Assembly: GCA_900545555.1 (NCBI GenBank)
Contig: UQZI01000039.1
Span: 1-18,285, forward strand
Direction: 5' to 3'
DNA length: 18,285 bases
Origin: an uncultured Collinsella sp.
GTDB lineage: Bacteria > Actinomycetota > Coriobacteriia > Coriobacteriales > Coriobacteriaceae
The notes beneath the pieces were generated by a model. The model saw only the letters and a program-made list of their open reading frames with translations, did not search any database and was not told where the DNA came from. Of this stretch, positions 8,069 to 15,948 are shown in pieces. Each line of letters opens with the position of its first letter. The stretch's first letter is position 1. Position numbers and translations under genes: made by a program.

Positions 8069-9511
8069 ATGGACCAGACCGTACCCGCATACGCCGCCGA
8101 GGTGGCCGATTACGGGCGCAGCCGCGACCCCGAGCCGGGTGAGGGCGCGCTCGTAAAGAACGTGCGTCCCGAGTCGCCCGCATGGGATGTGGGTATCGAG
8201 CCGGGCATGCGCGTGCTCACGGTCAACGGCGAGCAGCTCACCGACATGATCGTGTGGCTCTGGGAGGCCGACGACGACACCGTCGAGTTGGAGGTTTTCG
8301 ACCCGCGCGACGGCACCGTCACCCCCGTGGAGCTGGATCGCTTTCCCGGCGAGGATTGGGGCCTTGAGTTCGATGGCCCCATCTTTGACGGCATGCGTAC
8401 CTGCGTCAACGCCTGCGTGTTCTGCTTTATGACGATGCTGCCCAAGGGCGGCCGCTCCACGCTCTACATTCGCGATGATGACTACCGCCTAAGCTTTTTG
8501 CAGGGCAACTTTGTCACGCTTACGAACCTCACCGACGAGGATGTTCAAAACGTCATCCAACGCAACATGAGCCCCATGAACGTGTCGGTCCACGCCGTGA
8601 GCCCCGATGTTCGCCGCCGCATGATGGGCCGCAACGCCCAGCGCGGCATGGACGTGCTCGAGGCCATCATGGCAGCCGGCATCGAGATTCACGCGCAGAT
8701 TGTCTTGTGCCCCGGCATGAACGACGGCGAGGAGCTGGAAAAGACCCTGCGCTACTGCGAGGAACATGAGCAGATCACCAGCCTGGGCATTGTGCCGCTC
8801 GGTTTTACCAAGCACCAAAACCGCTTTAGCTGGTCCTACAGCGACAAGCGCGAGCTGGCGCGCGAGACCATCGCCATGATCAGGCCCTTCCAGGACCGTG
8901 CCTTCGAGCGCTTTGGCCGCCACACTTTCCAGATGAGCGACGAGTTCTACCTGGACGCCGGCATCGATCCTCCCGAGGCGGACTTTTACGACGGCTACCC
9001 GCAGTACTACGACGGCATCGGCATGATCCGCTCGTATCTGGACGAGACCGACGACGTGCTTGCCGCCGACGCCGAGCGTCTGGCCCGCGTTCGCGAGGCC
9101 ATCGCCGCCCGCAGCCAGCATCTGCTGTGCCTCTCGGGCGCCAGCGCACGCGACACCGTGGCCCGCTTCGTGGAATCGCCCCAGGGACTCGCCGGCACTG
9201 TCACAGCCATCAAGAACCGCTACTTTGGCGGCAACGTGGACGTGACCGGCCTCATCGTCGCGTGTGACATCTTGGAGCAGCTGCCCCAAGATCTGTCGGG
9301 GGTTATGCTCTTTGTGCCTAAGCTCATGTTCAACGCTGACGGCATGACGCTTGACGAGTATCATCGTGACGATTTACTCGCAAGCCTTACCAGTCGCGGC
9401 GCCGAGGTTCATGTGGTGTCGACCATGCCGCATGAGCTGCTCGATACCCTGGAGCACATCCTTGGCATTGTGCCTGCCGACTCTACTAATTCCGCTGACC
9501 CTACCCATTAA
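8069..9511 (+). CDS. DUF512 radical-SAM protein with N-terminal PDZ-like domain
   Basis: This 480-residue protein is built in three parts. A PDZ-like domain (about 20-85) contains SPAWDVGIEPGMRVLTVNG. A radical-SAM core begins with Cys112, Cys116 and Cys119 in CVNACVFC, the CX3CX2C motif that binds a 4Fe-4S cluster and S-adenosylmethionine. The DUF512 C-terminal half includes DEFYLDAGIDPP and DFYDGYPQYYDGIGM. No reaction has been assigned to this family as far as I know. The ATG at 8069 lies 2 nt after the ispH stop; a TTG at 8057 is a possible but less likely alternative start. der begins 10 nt after its stop. This adjacency to der recurs in Clostridia and related groups, hinting at a ribosome- or RNA-linked role, but that is inference. 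Confidence 0.9.
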   Translation: MDQTVPAYAAEVADYGRSRDPEPGEGALVKNVRPESPAWDVGIEPGMRVLTVNGEQLTDMIVWLWEADDDTVELEVFDPRDGTVTPVELDRFPGEDWGLEFDGPIFDGMRTCVNACVFCFMTMLPKGGRSTLYIRDDDYRLSFLQGNFVTLTNLTDEDVQNVIQRNMSPMNVSVHAVSPDVRRRMMGRNAQRGMDVLEAIMAAGIEIHAQIVLCPGMNDGEELEKTLRYCEEHEQITSLGIVPLGFTKHQNRFSWSYSDKRELARETIAMIRPFQDRAFERFGRHTFQMSDEFYLDAGIDPPEADFYDGYPQYYDGIGMIRSYLDETDDVLAADAERLARVREAIAARSQHLLCLSGASARDTVARFVESPQGLAGTVTAIKNRYFGGNVDVTGLIVACDILEQLPQDLSGVMLFVPKLMFNADGMTLDEYHRDDLLASLTSRGAEVHVVSTMPHELLDTLEHILGIVPADSTNSADPTH

Positions 9512-9521
9512 AGGAGAGCAG

Positions 9522-10856
9522 ATGAAACCTATCGTCGCCGTCGTCGGACGCCCCAACGTGGGCAAGTCCACGCTCGTTAACCGCCTGGCCCAGACCTCGG
9601 ACGCCATCGTCCACGAGTCTCGCGGCGTCACGCGCGATCGCTCATATCACACGGCCGATTGGAACGGCCGCGAGTTCACCATCGTCGACACGGGCGGCAT
9701 CGAACCGCTCAAGAGCGATGACGTCTTCGCCACGTCCATCCGTGACCAGGCGCTCGCCGCCGCCGAGGAAGCCGCCGTCATCCTGTTTGTGGTCGATGGC
9801 CGCACCGGCGTCACCGAGGAGGACGAGTCGGTCGCTCGCATGCTCAAGCGCTGCGACAAGCCGGTCTTTCTGCTGGTGAACAAGCTCGACAACCCCGATC
9901 GCGAGAACGACAGCATCTGGGAGTTCTATTCGCTCGGCATCGGTGAGCCCACGCCGCTCTCGGCCCTGCATGGTCATGGCACGGGCGACCTGCTCGACGA
10001 TATCGTGGCCCTGCTTCCGGAGGAAGAGGACGAGGTCGCCGACGAGTTCCCCGATGCGCTGAACGTGGCCATCATCGGCCGCCCCAACGCCGGCAAGTCC
10101 TCGCTGTTCAACCGCATCCTAGGCGCCGACCGCTCTATCGTGTCCAACATTGCCGGCACGACGCGCGACGCCATCGACACCGTCGTGGAGCGCAACGGCA
10201 AGCACTACCGCATGGTCGACACCGCGGGCATCCGCAAGAAGAGCACCGTGTACGAGAATATCGAGTACTACTCGATGGTCCGCGGCCTGCGCGCCATCGA
10301 CCGCGCCGACGTGGCGCTGCTCGTCGTCGACGCCTCCGTGGGCGTTACCGAACAGGACCAGAAGGTCATGGGTCTTGCCATCGAGCGCGGCTGTGCCATC
10401 GTTGTGCTGCTCAACAAGTGGGACCTGCTCGACGACGACCGCAAGCGCGAGGCCTGCATGGAGACCATCGACCGCCGTCTGGGCGTCATGGCTCCCTGGG
10501 CCCAGTACCTGCGCATCTCTGCCCTCACTGGCCGCAGCGTCGAGAAGATCTGGGCGATGGTCGACGCAGCCGAGAAGACGCGTTCGCAAAAGATCAGCAC
10601 CTCGCGCCTCAACACGTTCCTCACCGACCTACGTGAGTTCGGCCACACCGTGGTGGACGGCAAGCGCCGCCTGCGCATGCACTACGTGACTCAGACGGGC
10701 GTCAATCCGCCGACGTTCACGTTCTTCGTCAACCACAGCGATCTGGTCAACGACACCTACCAGCGCTACGTGGAGAACCGCATGCGCTCGACCTTCGATT
10801 TTGCCGGCACGCCCATTCGACTCTTCTTTAGGAAGAAGGAACAAAAGGATGCATAA
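9522..10856 (+). CDS. der: Ribosome-assembly GTPase Der (EngA)
   Basis: This 444-residue protein has the tandem GTPase layout unique to Der, needed for 50S subunit assembly. GTPase 1 has G1 GRPNVGKS (9-16), DTGG and NKLD. After an acidic linker (EEEDEVADEF), GTPase 2 has G1 GRPNAGKS (186-193), DTAGIRKK and NKWD. The C-terminal KH-like domain contains the 'NPPTFTFFVN' segment. The start at 9522 is set by AAGGAG (9511-9516), which overlaps the stop of the previous gene. Longer in-frame extensions would read back into the DUF512 gene without a ribosome-binding site. plsY overlaps its 3' end by 8 nt, and der-plsY-gpsA is a widely conserved trio in Gram-positives. Confidence 0.97.
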   Translation: MKPIVAVVGRPNVGKSTLVNRLAQTSDAIVHESRGVTRDRSYHTADWNGREFTIVDTGGIEPLKSDDVFATSIRDQALAAAEEAAVILFVVDGRTGVTEEDESVARMLKRCDKPVFLLVNKLDNPDRENDSIWEFYSLGIGEPTPLSALHGHGTGDLLDDIVALLPEEEDEVADEFPDALNVAIIGRPNAGKSSLFNRILGADRSIVSNIAGTTRDAIDTVVERNGKHYRMVDTAGIRKKSTVYENIEYYSMVRGLRAIDRADVALLVVDASVGVTEQDQKVMGLAIERGCAIVVLLNKWDLLDDDRKREACMETIDRRLGVMAPWAQYLRISALTGRSVEKIWAMVDAAEKTRSQKISTSRLNTFLTDLREFGHTVVDGKRRLRMHYVTQTGVNPPTFTFFVNHSDLVNDTYQRYVENRMRSTFDFAGTPIRLFFRKKEQKDA

Positions 10857-11532
10857 TCCGATTCTGCTGACCGCCATCTGCGCCGTGGTCTCGTTCTTTA
10901 TCGGAGCGATTCCGTTTGGCCTGATCCTGGGCCGCGTGTTCAACCACACCGACATTCGCAAGGCGGGTTCCGGCAACATCGGCACAACCAATGCGCTGCG
11001 CGTGGCCGGCCCTAAGGTGGCCGCGCTCACGTTGTTGCTCGACTGCCTTAAGGGCGCCATCTGCGTCCTTATCGCGCGTCCGCTCATTGCCGACTTGGGC
11101 TATGGCTTCCCCGTAAGCATCATGGCGCCCGGAGCCCCCGGCGATTGGATGCTCGGCGTCATTTGCCTGGCAGCGGTGTGGGGCCATATCTTCTCGCCCT
11201 ACCTTAACTTCCACGGCGGCAAGGGTATCGCGGTTGGCCTGGGCGTCATCCTCGCCTGGTACTGGCCTATTGGCCTGTCGCTGCTCGGCATGTTTATCGT
11301 GGCCGTCGCCATCACCAAGTATGTGTCGGTGGGCTCGCTTGCCGCTGCCATCGGTCTTCCCATCGCTGCTTGCGCGGTCTTTCCGTACAGCAGCCTGGGA
11401 CTTAAGTTTTGCATGGCGACAATCGGCATCACCGTTGTGTGGGCCCATCGCGCGAATATCCAAAAGCTCATGGCCGGTAAGGAGTCCAAGCTCTCGTTTA
11501 CCAAGCGCGTCACCGAGCTCGACGATAAGTAG
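10849..11532 (+). CDS. plsY: Acyl-phosphate:glycerol-3-phosphate acyltransferase PlsY
   Basis: This 227-residue integral membrane enzyme transfers an acyl chain from acyl-phosphate to glycerol-3-phosphate, the first acylation in phospholipid synthesis. The three PlsY motifs are seen: GSGNIGTTNALR from residue 40, then HGGKG in NFHGGKGIAVGLG, and WAHRANIQKLMAGKE near the C-terminus. Several strongly hydrophobic segments give about five membrane helices. The ATG at 10849 overlaps the der stop by 8 nt. GAAGG lies upstream within der. The donor is made by PlsX, which is not in the window. The partner gpsA, which makes the acceptor substrate, follows after 9 nt. Confidence 0.95.
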   Translation: MHNPILLTAICAVVSFFIGAIPFGLILGRVFNHTDIRKAGSGNIGTTNALRVAGPKVAALTLLLDCLKGAICVLIARPLIADLGYGFPVSIMAPGAPGDWMLGVICLAAVWGHIFSPYLNFHGGKGIAVGLGVILAWYWPIGLSLLGMFIVAVAITKYVSVGSLAAAIGLPIAACAVFPYSSLGLKFCMATIGITVVWAHRANIQKLMAGKESKLSFTKRVTELDDK

Positions 11533-11541
11533 GAGAGAATC

Positions 11542-12549
11542 ATGAATGTTGCGCTGATTGGCTCCGGCTCCTGGGGAACCGCCGTCGCCGGCCTTGCCGC
11601 CGCGCGAGCCGAGCGCGTGACCATGTGGGCCCACAGCGAGCAGACGGCCGCCGGCATCAATGGCGAGCACTGCAACCCCCGGTATCTGGTGGACTACGAG
11701 CTGCCCGGCAACGTCGTCGCCACGACGGACCTGGCGCAAGCGCTCGACGCCGCCGACGCCATCATCTTTGCCGTGCCCTCCACACACCTGCGCAGCGTAT
11801 GTCATCAGGCAGCGCCTTTCATCGCCGCCAACACCCCGGTGCTCTGCCTTACCAAGGGCATTGAGCCCGAGTCTGGCCTGCTCATGAGCGAGGTCATTGC
11901 CAGCGAGATCGGCAACGAGCGGCGTGTGGCGGCCCTCTCGGGCCCCAACCATGCCGAGGAGATTTGCCGCGGCGGGCTCTCTGCCGCCGTCATCGCCAGC
12001 GAGGACCAGCAGGTGGGGGAGACCTTTAAGGAGCTGCTGCTGTCCACGGCCTTCCGCATCTACCTGTCGCAGGATATGACCGGTGTCGAGGTTTGCGGCG
12101 CTATGAAAAACGTCATCGCCATCGTGTGCGGCATTTCCGCCGGTTCTGGTGCGGGCGACAACACGCTCGCCCTCATCATGACGCGCGGCCTGGCCGAGAT
12201 CAGCCGTCTGGTGCACGCCCGCGGCGGCCAGGCCATGACCTGCATGGGACTTGCCGGCATGGGCGACCTCATTGCCACCTGTACCTCGGAGCATTCGCGC
12301 AACCGCACCTTTGGCTACGAGTTTGCCCACGGCGTGTCGCTCGACGAGTACCAGACGCGTACGCATATGGTGGTCGAGGGCGCCGTCGCAGCCCGCAGCG
12401 TGAGCGAACTCGCCCGTTCACTGGGCGTAGACATTCCGCTCACCTTTGCCGTGGAGCAAACGCTCTACAACGGTGTTACTTTGGATAGGGCGCTCGAGAT
12501 TCTCACCGACCGCGTCCCTTCTCAAGAGTTCTACGGACTCACCGACTAG
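11542..12549 (+). CDS. gpsA: NAD(P)-dependent glycerol-3-phosphate dehydrogenase
   Basis: This 335-residue cytosolic enzyme reduces dihydroxyacetone phosphate to sn-glycerol-3-phosphate for phospholipid synthesis. The N-terminal Rossmann fold has GSGSWG at 7-12. TKGIEPE and the SGPNHAEE segment mark the active-site side. The catalytic Lys189 lies in AMKNVIAIVCGISAG, followed by GDNTLALIMTRGLAE, and GLAGMGDLIATC is also typical. AGGAGAG sits just before the ATG. It supplies the substrate for PlsY encoded immediately upstream. rpe follows after 18 nt. Confidence 0.96.
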   Translation: MNVALIGSGSWGTAVAGLAAARAERVTMWAHSEQTAAGINGEHCNPRYLVDYELPGNVVATTDLAQALDAADAIIFAVPSTHLRSVCHQAAPFIAANTPVLCLTKGIEPESGLLMSEVIASEIGNERRVAALSGPNHAEEICRGGLSAAVIASEDQQVGETFKELLLSTAFRIYLSQDMTGVEVCGAMKNVIAIVCGISAGSGAGDNTLALIMTRGLAEISRLVHARGGQAMTCMGLAGMGDLIATCTSEHSRNRTFGYEFAHGVSLDEYQTRTHMVVEGAVAARSVSELARSLGVDIPLTFAVEQTLYNGVTLDRALEILTDRVPSQEFYGLTD

Positions 12550-12567
12550 CGCAGAAAGGCTACTACC

Positions 12568-13239
12568 ATGGGTTCCATTAAAATCGCTCCGTCCGTCCTC
12601 TCGGCCGACATGGCCAACCTCAAGGGCGAACTCGACAAGATCGCCGGTGCCGACTACGTGCACTTCGACGTCATGGACGGCCACTTTACCGGCAACCTCA
12701 CCTTTGGCGTTGACATCCTCAAGGCCGTCAAGCGCTCCACCAATGTACCGGTCGACGCGCACCTCATGGTGTCGAACCCCGACGAGACGGTCGATTGGTA
12801 CGCAGACGCCGGCGCCGATATGATCACCGTACACTACGAGGCCTCCACGCACCTGCACCGCACGCTCACCCATCTGCAGCAGCGCGGCGTTAAGGCCGGC
12901 GTGGTGCTCAACCCCGCCACCCCCGTGTGCGTGCTGGAGAGCATCATCGACGTCGTCGATATGGTGCTGCTCATGAGCGTGAACCCGGGCTTTGGCGGTC
13001 AGAGCTTTATCCCGGGCACCATCGCTAAGCTCCACGAGCTCAGGGCCATGTGCGAGCGTCACGGCGTTTCGCCCCTCATCGAGGTCGACGGTGGCATTTC
13101 TTCCAAGAACATTGTCGAGGTCGTCAAGGCCGGCGCCAACGTGCTCGTGGCCGGTTCTGCCGTATTTAAGTCCGAAGATCCCGCTGCCGAGGTTGCGCTG
13201 CTGCAGAAGCTGGGCAACGAGGCCGCACAGGAGGCATAA
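12568..13239 (+). CDS. rpe: Ribulose-phosphate 3-epimerase
   Basis: This 223-residue TIM-barrel enzyme interconverts ribulose-5-phosphate and xylulose-5-phosphate in the pentose phosphate pathway. The start MGSIKIAPSVLSAD is canonical. The metal ligands and acid/base pair can be placed: His32 and Asp34 in HFDVMDG, His65 in DAHLMV, and Asp174 in EVDGGI. MSVNPGFGGQSFI is the phosphate-side loop signature. GAAAGG lies 8 nt before the ATG. In many Gram-positives rpe sits with the rsgA/prkC cluster; here it lies between gpsA and a cysteine desulfurase with only 6 nt to the latter. Confidence 0.96.
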   Translation: MGSIKIAPSVLSADMANLKGELDKIAGADYVHFDVMDGHFTGNLTFGVDILKAVKRSTNVPVDAHLMVSNPDETVDWYADAGADMITVHYEASTHLHRTLTHLQQRGVKAGVVLNPATPVCVLESIIDVVDMVLLMSVNPGFGGQSFIPGTIAKLHELRAMCERHGVSPLIEVDGGISSKNIVEVVKAGANVLVAGSAVFKSEDPAAEVALLQKLGNEAAQEA

Positions 13240-13245
13240 ACCCTT

Positions 13246-14424
13246 ATGACCGCAGGTCAAAACCGCATACCCGTGAATCTTGACTATGCCGCCTCGACGC
13301 CCATGCGCGCCGAGGCGCTCCTTGCGCAGCGCGAATACGACGACAGCGAGCTTGCCGGCGTCAACCCCAACTCGCTGCATTCGCTCGGCCGCAAGGCTGC
13401 CACGCGTCTGGAGGTTGCACGTCGCGAGATCGCCCGCAGCTTTGGCGCGCGCGTCCGCCCGTCCGAGATTGTACTGACCAACGGCGGCACCGAAGCCAAC
13501 CAGCTGGCGCTGCTCGGTCTTGCCGAGGGCGCTCGTCAGCGCGATCGCAAGCGCAATCGTGTAATCGTTTCGGCCATCGAGCACGATTCGATTCTGGACA
13601 ACCTGCCGTTGCTGCGTGCCGCTGGCTTTACCGTCGACCTGGTGAAGCCCTGCCGCATGGGCTACATTGAGCCTGCCACGCTTGTCGAGCTGCTAGGCGA
13701 CGACGTGGCGCTCGTGAGCATCATGGTTGCCAACAACGAGACCGGCGTGGTGCAGCCCATCCGCGAGCTTGCCGCGGCCACGCATACCGTTGGCGCCCTG
13801 TTCCACACCGATGCCATCCAGGGGTATCTGCATATTCCGCTCGATGTCACCGAGCTGGGCGTCGACGCCATGTCCGTCGCAGCCCACAAGATTGGCGGTC
13901 CCGTGGCATCTGGCGCACTCTACCTTAAGAGCCGCACGCCGCTGCGCCCTCGCATCTTTGGCGGCGGACAGGAGGCCGGTCGTCGTGCCGGCACGCAAGA
14001 CCTGCGAACGCAGCTCGCCTTTGCCGCTGCCGCCTCATCTCTGACGCCCCATGTGGCTCAGGAGCGCGCGAAGCTGCAAGCCCTTTCCGACAAGCTCTAC
14101 GCCACGCTTACGGCTCATCCGCGTATTCATGCCACCATGGGCGACTACGCACAGGCCGATCGCCTGCCGGGCATGGTGTCGATCTACGTTGATGGCATGG
14201 ACTCCGAGGAGCTCATCGTCAAGCTCGATGCCGCCGGCTTTGAGGTTTCGGCCGGCTCGGCGTGCTCGAGCGGCAGCATGGACCCGAGCCATGTGCTCAG
14301 CGCCATGGGCATTGGTCGCGAGCAGGCACTAGGTGCACTGCGCATTTCCTTTGACGACCGCGTGAATCCGGACGATCTGGACGAGTTTGCCCAGACGCTG
14401 CTCTCGATCGCAGGTGCCGCATGA
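13246..14424 (+). CDS. Cysteine desulfurase, NifS/IscS-like class V aminotransferase
   Basis: This 392-residue PLP enzyme should strip sulfur from cysteine as a protein persulfide for FeS clusters or thio-tRNA. It begins with the typical LDYAASTPMR. It has NGGTEAN (cofactor phosphate side), NNETGVVQPI, HTDAIQ and the PLP lysine Lys215 in AAHKIGG. The mobile catalytic loop GSACSSG places the sulfur-accepting Cys340. The SSG form is that of group I (IscS/NifS) desulfurases rather than SufS. AGGAGG from the end of rpe provides the ribosome-binding site. Its stop codon overlaps the next start in an ATGA. No iscU or mnmA is adjacent, so its acceptor is not indicated. The N-terminal half is slightly diverged, so I give no gene symbol. 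Confidence 0.92.
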   Translation: MTAGQNRIPVNLDYAASTPMRAEALLAQREYDDSELAGVNPNSLHSLGRKAATRLEVARREIARSFGARVRPSEIVLTNGGTEANQLALLGLAEGARQRDRKRNRVIVSAIEHDSILDNLPLLRAAGFTVDLVKPCRMGYIEPATLVELLGDDVALVSIMVANNETGVVQPIRELAAATHTVGALFHTDAIQGYLHIPLDVTELGVDAMSVAAHKIGGPVASGALYLKSRTPLRPRIFGGGQEAGRRAGTQDLRTQLAFAAAASSLTPHVAQERAKLQALSDKLYATLTAHPRIHATMGDYAQADRLPGMVSIYVDGMDSEELIVKLDAAGFEVSAGSACSSGSMDPSHVLSAMGIGREQALGALRISFDDRVNPDDLDEFAQTLLSIAGAA

Positions 14425-15230
14425 TCGTCGCCGAGCTCGAGCGCGCGCTACTGGCACGCTATCCCAAGACGGACACCGAGCCCTGGGACCACGTAGGACT
14501 CTCCGTTGGCGATCCGGCCGCGGAGATCACCGGCGTTGCCTGCGCACTCGATGCGACTGAGGCTAATGTTCGCCGCGCCCAAGAAGCAAGCGCCAACGTG
14601 CTGCTGACGCATCATCCCATCTATATCAAGGCGCCTGAGGCCTTTTGTCCGGCTGATTCCGCGCGTCCCCAGTGTAGCGCCGCGCTGTACGAGGCAGCTC
14701 GTTGCGGCGTGAGCATCATCTCGCTTCACACCAACCTGGACCGCTCGCACGAAGCCCGTGTCTGCCTGAGCAAGCTGCTGGGTGCCGCACCCGTGAGCTC
14801 ACTGCAGCACGTGGACGACCCCGAGGCCACCGGCCTGGGCGCACTTGCAACGCTCAACGACCCGTGCACGCTGCGCGATCTTGCCACCCGTGCTGCCACG
14901 GCCTTTGGCAGCGACCCGCGTGTGTGGGGCAAAGCTGATCGCCCGTGCCGCACCGTCGCCATTTTGGGCGGCTCCCTGGGCGACTTTGGAGAGCTCGCCA
15001 TCGCCGCGGGCGCAGATGTTATCGTGACGGGCGAGGCAGGCTACCACGTGGCACAGGACCTTGCCTTGCGCGGGCTGCCGGTGATCTTGCTCGGCCACGA
15101 CCGCTCCGAGGAGCCGTTCGTTGATATATTGATGAACTCTGCAGTTGACGCCGGGGCCGACCCCCGTCATGCGATTAAAATACTGAACCCTTGCCAATGG
15201 TGGACTGTGACAAAAGGAGAGAACTTATGA
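14421..15230 (+). CDS. Nif3/DUF34 dinuclear metal-centre protein
   Basis: This 269-residue protein belongs to the universal NIF3/YbgI/YqfO family, which forms ring-shaped hexamers with a two-metal site. Likely metal ligands are visible: His64-His65 in LLTHHP, Asp107 in LHTNLD, His226 and Glu230 in GHDRSEE. The N-terminal DHVGLSVGD (Asp23-His24) is also a family mark. The length matches the short form without the PII-like insert found in Bacillus YqfO. Databases often call these 'GTP cyclohydrolase I type 2', but the true role is unsettled. The ATG overlaps the previous stop (ATGA), as does its own stop with the next start. This coupling and the frequent pairing with the zinc-ribbon gene suggest linked production. 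Confidence 0.92.
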   Translation: MIVAELERALLARYPKTDTEPWDHVGLSVGDPAAEITGVACALDATEANVRRAQEASANVLLTHHPIYIKAPEAFCPADSARPQCSAALYEAARCGVSIISLHTNLDRSHEARVCLSKLLGAAPVSSLQHVDDPEATGLGALATLNDPCTLRDLATRAATAFGSDPRVWGKADRPCRTVAILGGSLGDFGELAIAAGADVIVTGEAGYHVAQDLALRGLPVILLGHDRSEEPFVDILMNSAVDAGADPRHAIKILNPCQWWTVTKGENL

Positions 15231-15946
15231 GCGCCGGCGCTACGCTACTCAAGCTGCAACAGATCGATTTGGAGCTCGCCCGCAACAAGAGCGAACTTGC
15301 CAATATGCCGGAGCTCAAGGAGCTCGCTTCCAAGCGCAAGACCTATGTGAAGCTCAAGTCCGAGATGACCAAGCTCTACGCCCAGCGCAAGGATCTGGAC
15401 ATTGAGCTCGACGATCTCAACACCACCGAGATTCAGACCAACAACGCCATCGAGGCCGCCAAGAAGCGCCACGTGGACGGCTCCGACTACCGCGAGGTTC
15501 AGGACCTGGAGAACGAGCTCGCCACCCTGGCCAAGCGCTTGGACAAGATCGAGCACACCCGCAAGGACGTCGTCGTCGCCCATAAGGAAGCGCTTGACCG
15601 AGAGACCCGCGCGCAGGCCATCATCGCCAAGTTCGAGGAGGGCGTGAAGGCCGATACCAAGGCCGCCCGCGCCAAGGCTGCCGACCTGCAGGCTCAGATC
15701 GAAGCCGCCACCAAGGAGCGCACCGCTCTTGCCGCCACGCTGCCGGCCGACGTGCTCACCGACTACGAGCGTCTGCTCAAGCAGTTCCGCGGCTTGGCCG
15801 TCGAGACCATCCAGGGCAACATCCCCACGGTCTGCCACACCGCGCTGCAGGCATCGTCCATGAGCGACCTCAACCACGACGGTAGCGAGATTACGCACTG
15901 TCCGTACTGCCACCGCCTCCTGGTGCTCCCGAGCAAGGAAGCCTAG
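15227..15946 (+). CDS. Coiled-coil protein with C-terminal (degenerate C4) zinc ribbon
   Basis: This 239-residue protein is mostly a long, charged, two-stranded coiled-coil hairpin (about 5-175) ending in a small zinc-ribbon-like domain. It matches the zf-RING_7 / CT398-like family. Cysteines in the ribbon are Cys203 (PTVCH), Cys225 and Cys228 (CPYCHRLLVL). The usual fourth Cys, three residues before Cys203, is Pro200 here. The ATG at 15227 overlaps the Nif3 stop in ATGA, with AGGAGAG (15214-15221 region) upstream. An in-frame start 36 nt earlier lacks support. Family members have been proposed to bind nucleic acid or sigma-54/secretion partners; none is established here. coaBC starts 3 nt after its stop. 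Confidence 0.88.
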   Translation: MSAGATLLKLQQIDLELARNKSELANMPELKELASKRKTYVKLKSEMTKLYAQRKDLDIELDDLNTTEIQTNNAIEAAKKRHVDGSDYREVQDLENELATLAKRLDKIEHTRKDVVVAHKEALDRETRAQAIIAKFEEGVKADTKAARAKAADLQAQIEAATKERTALAATLPADVLTDYERLLKQFRGLAVETIQGNIPTVCHTALQASSMSDLNHDGSEITHCPYCHRLLVLPSKEA

Positions 15947-15948
15947 CG

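Noticed and set aside
10828..12366. 512-codon open frame on the minus strand across plsY and gpsA
   Set aside because: Antisense frames of this size are common opposite high-GC genes with G/C third positions. The translation is low-complexity and the + strand carries clear plsY and gpsA motifs.
12418..13584. 388-codon minus-strand open frame opposite rpe
   Set aside because: Same reasoning: it spans the ends of three recognisable + strand genes and shows no protein family features.
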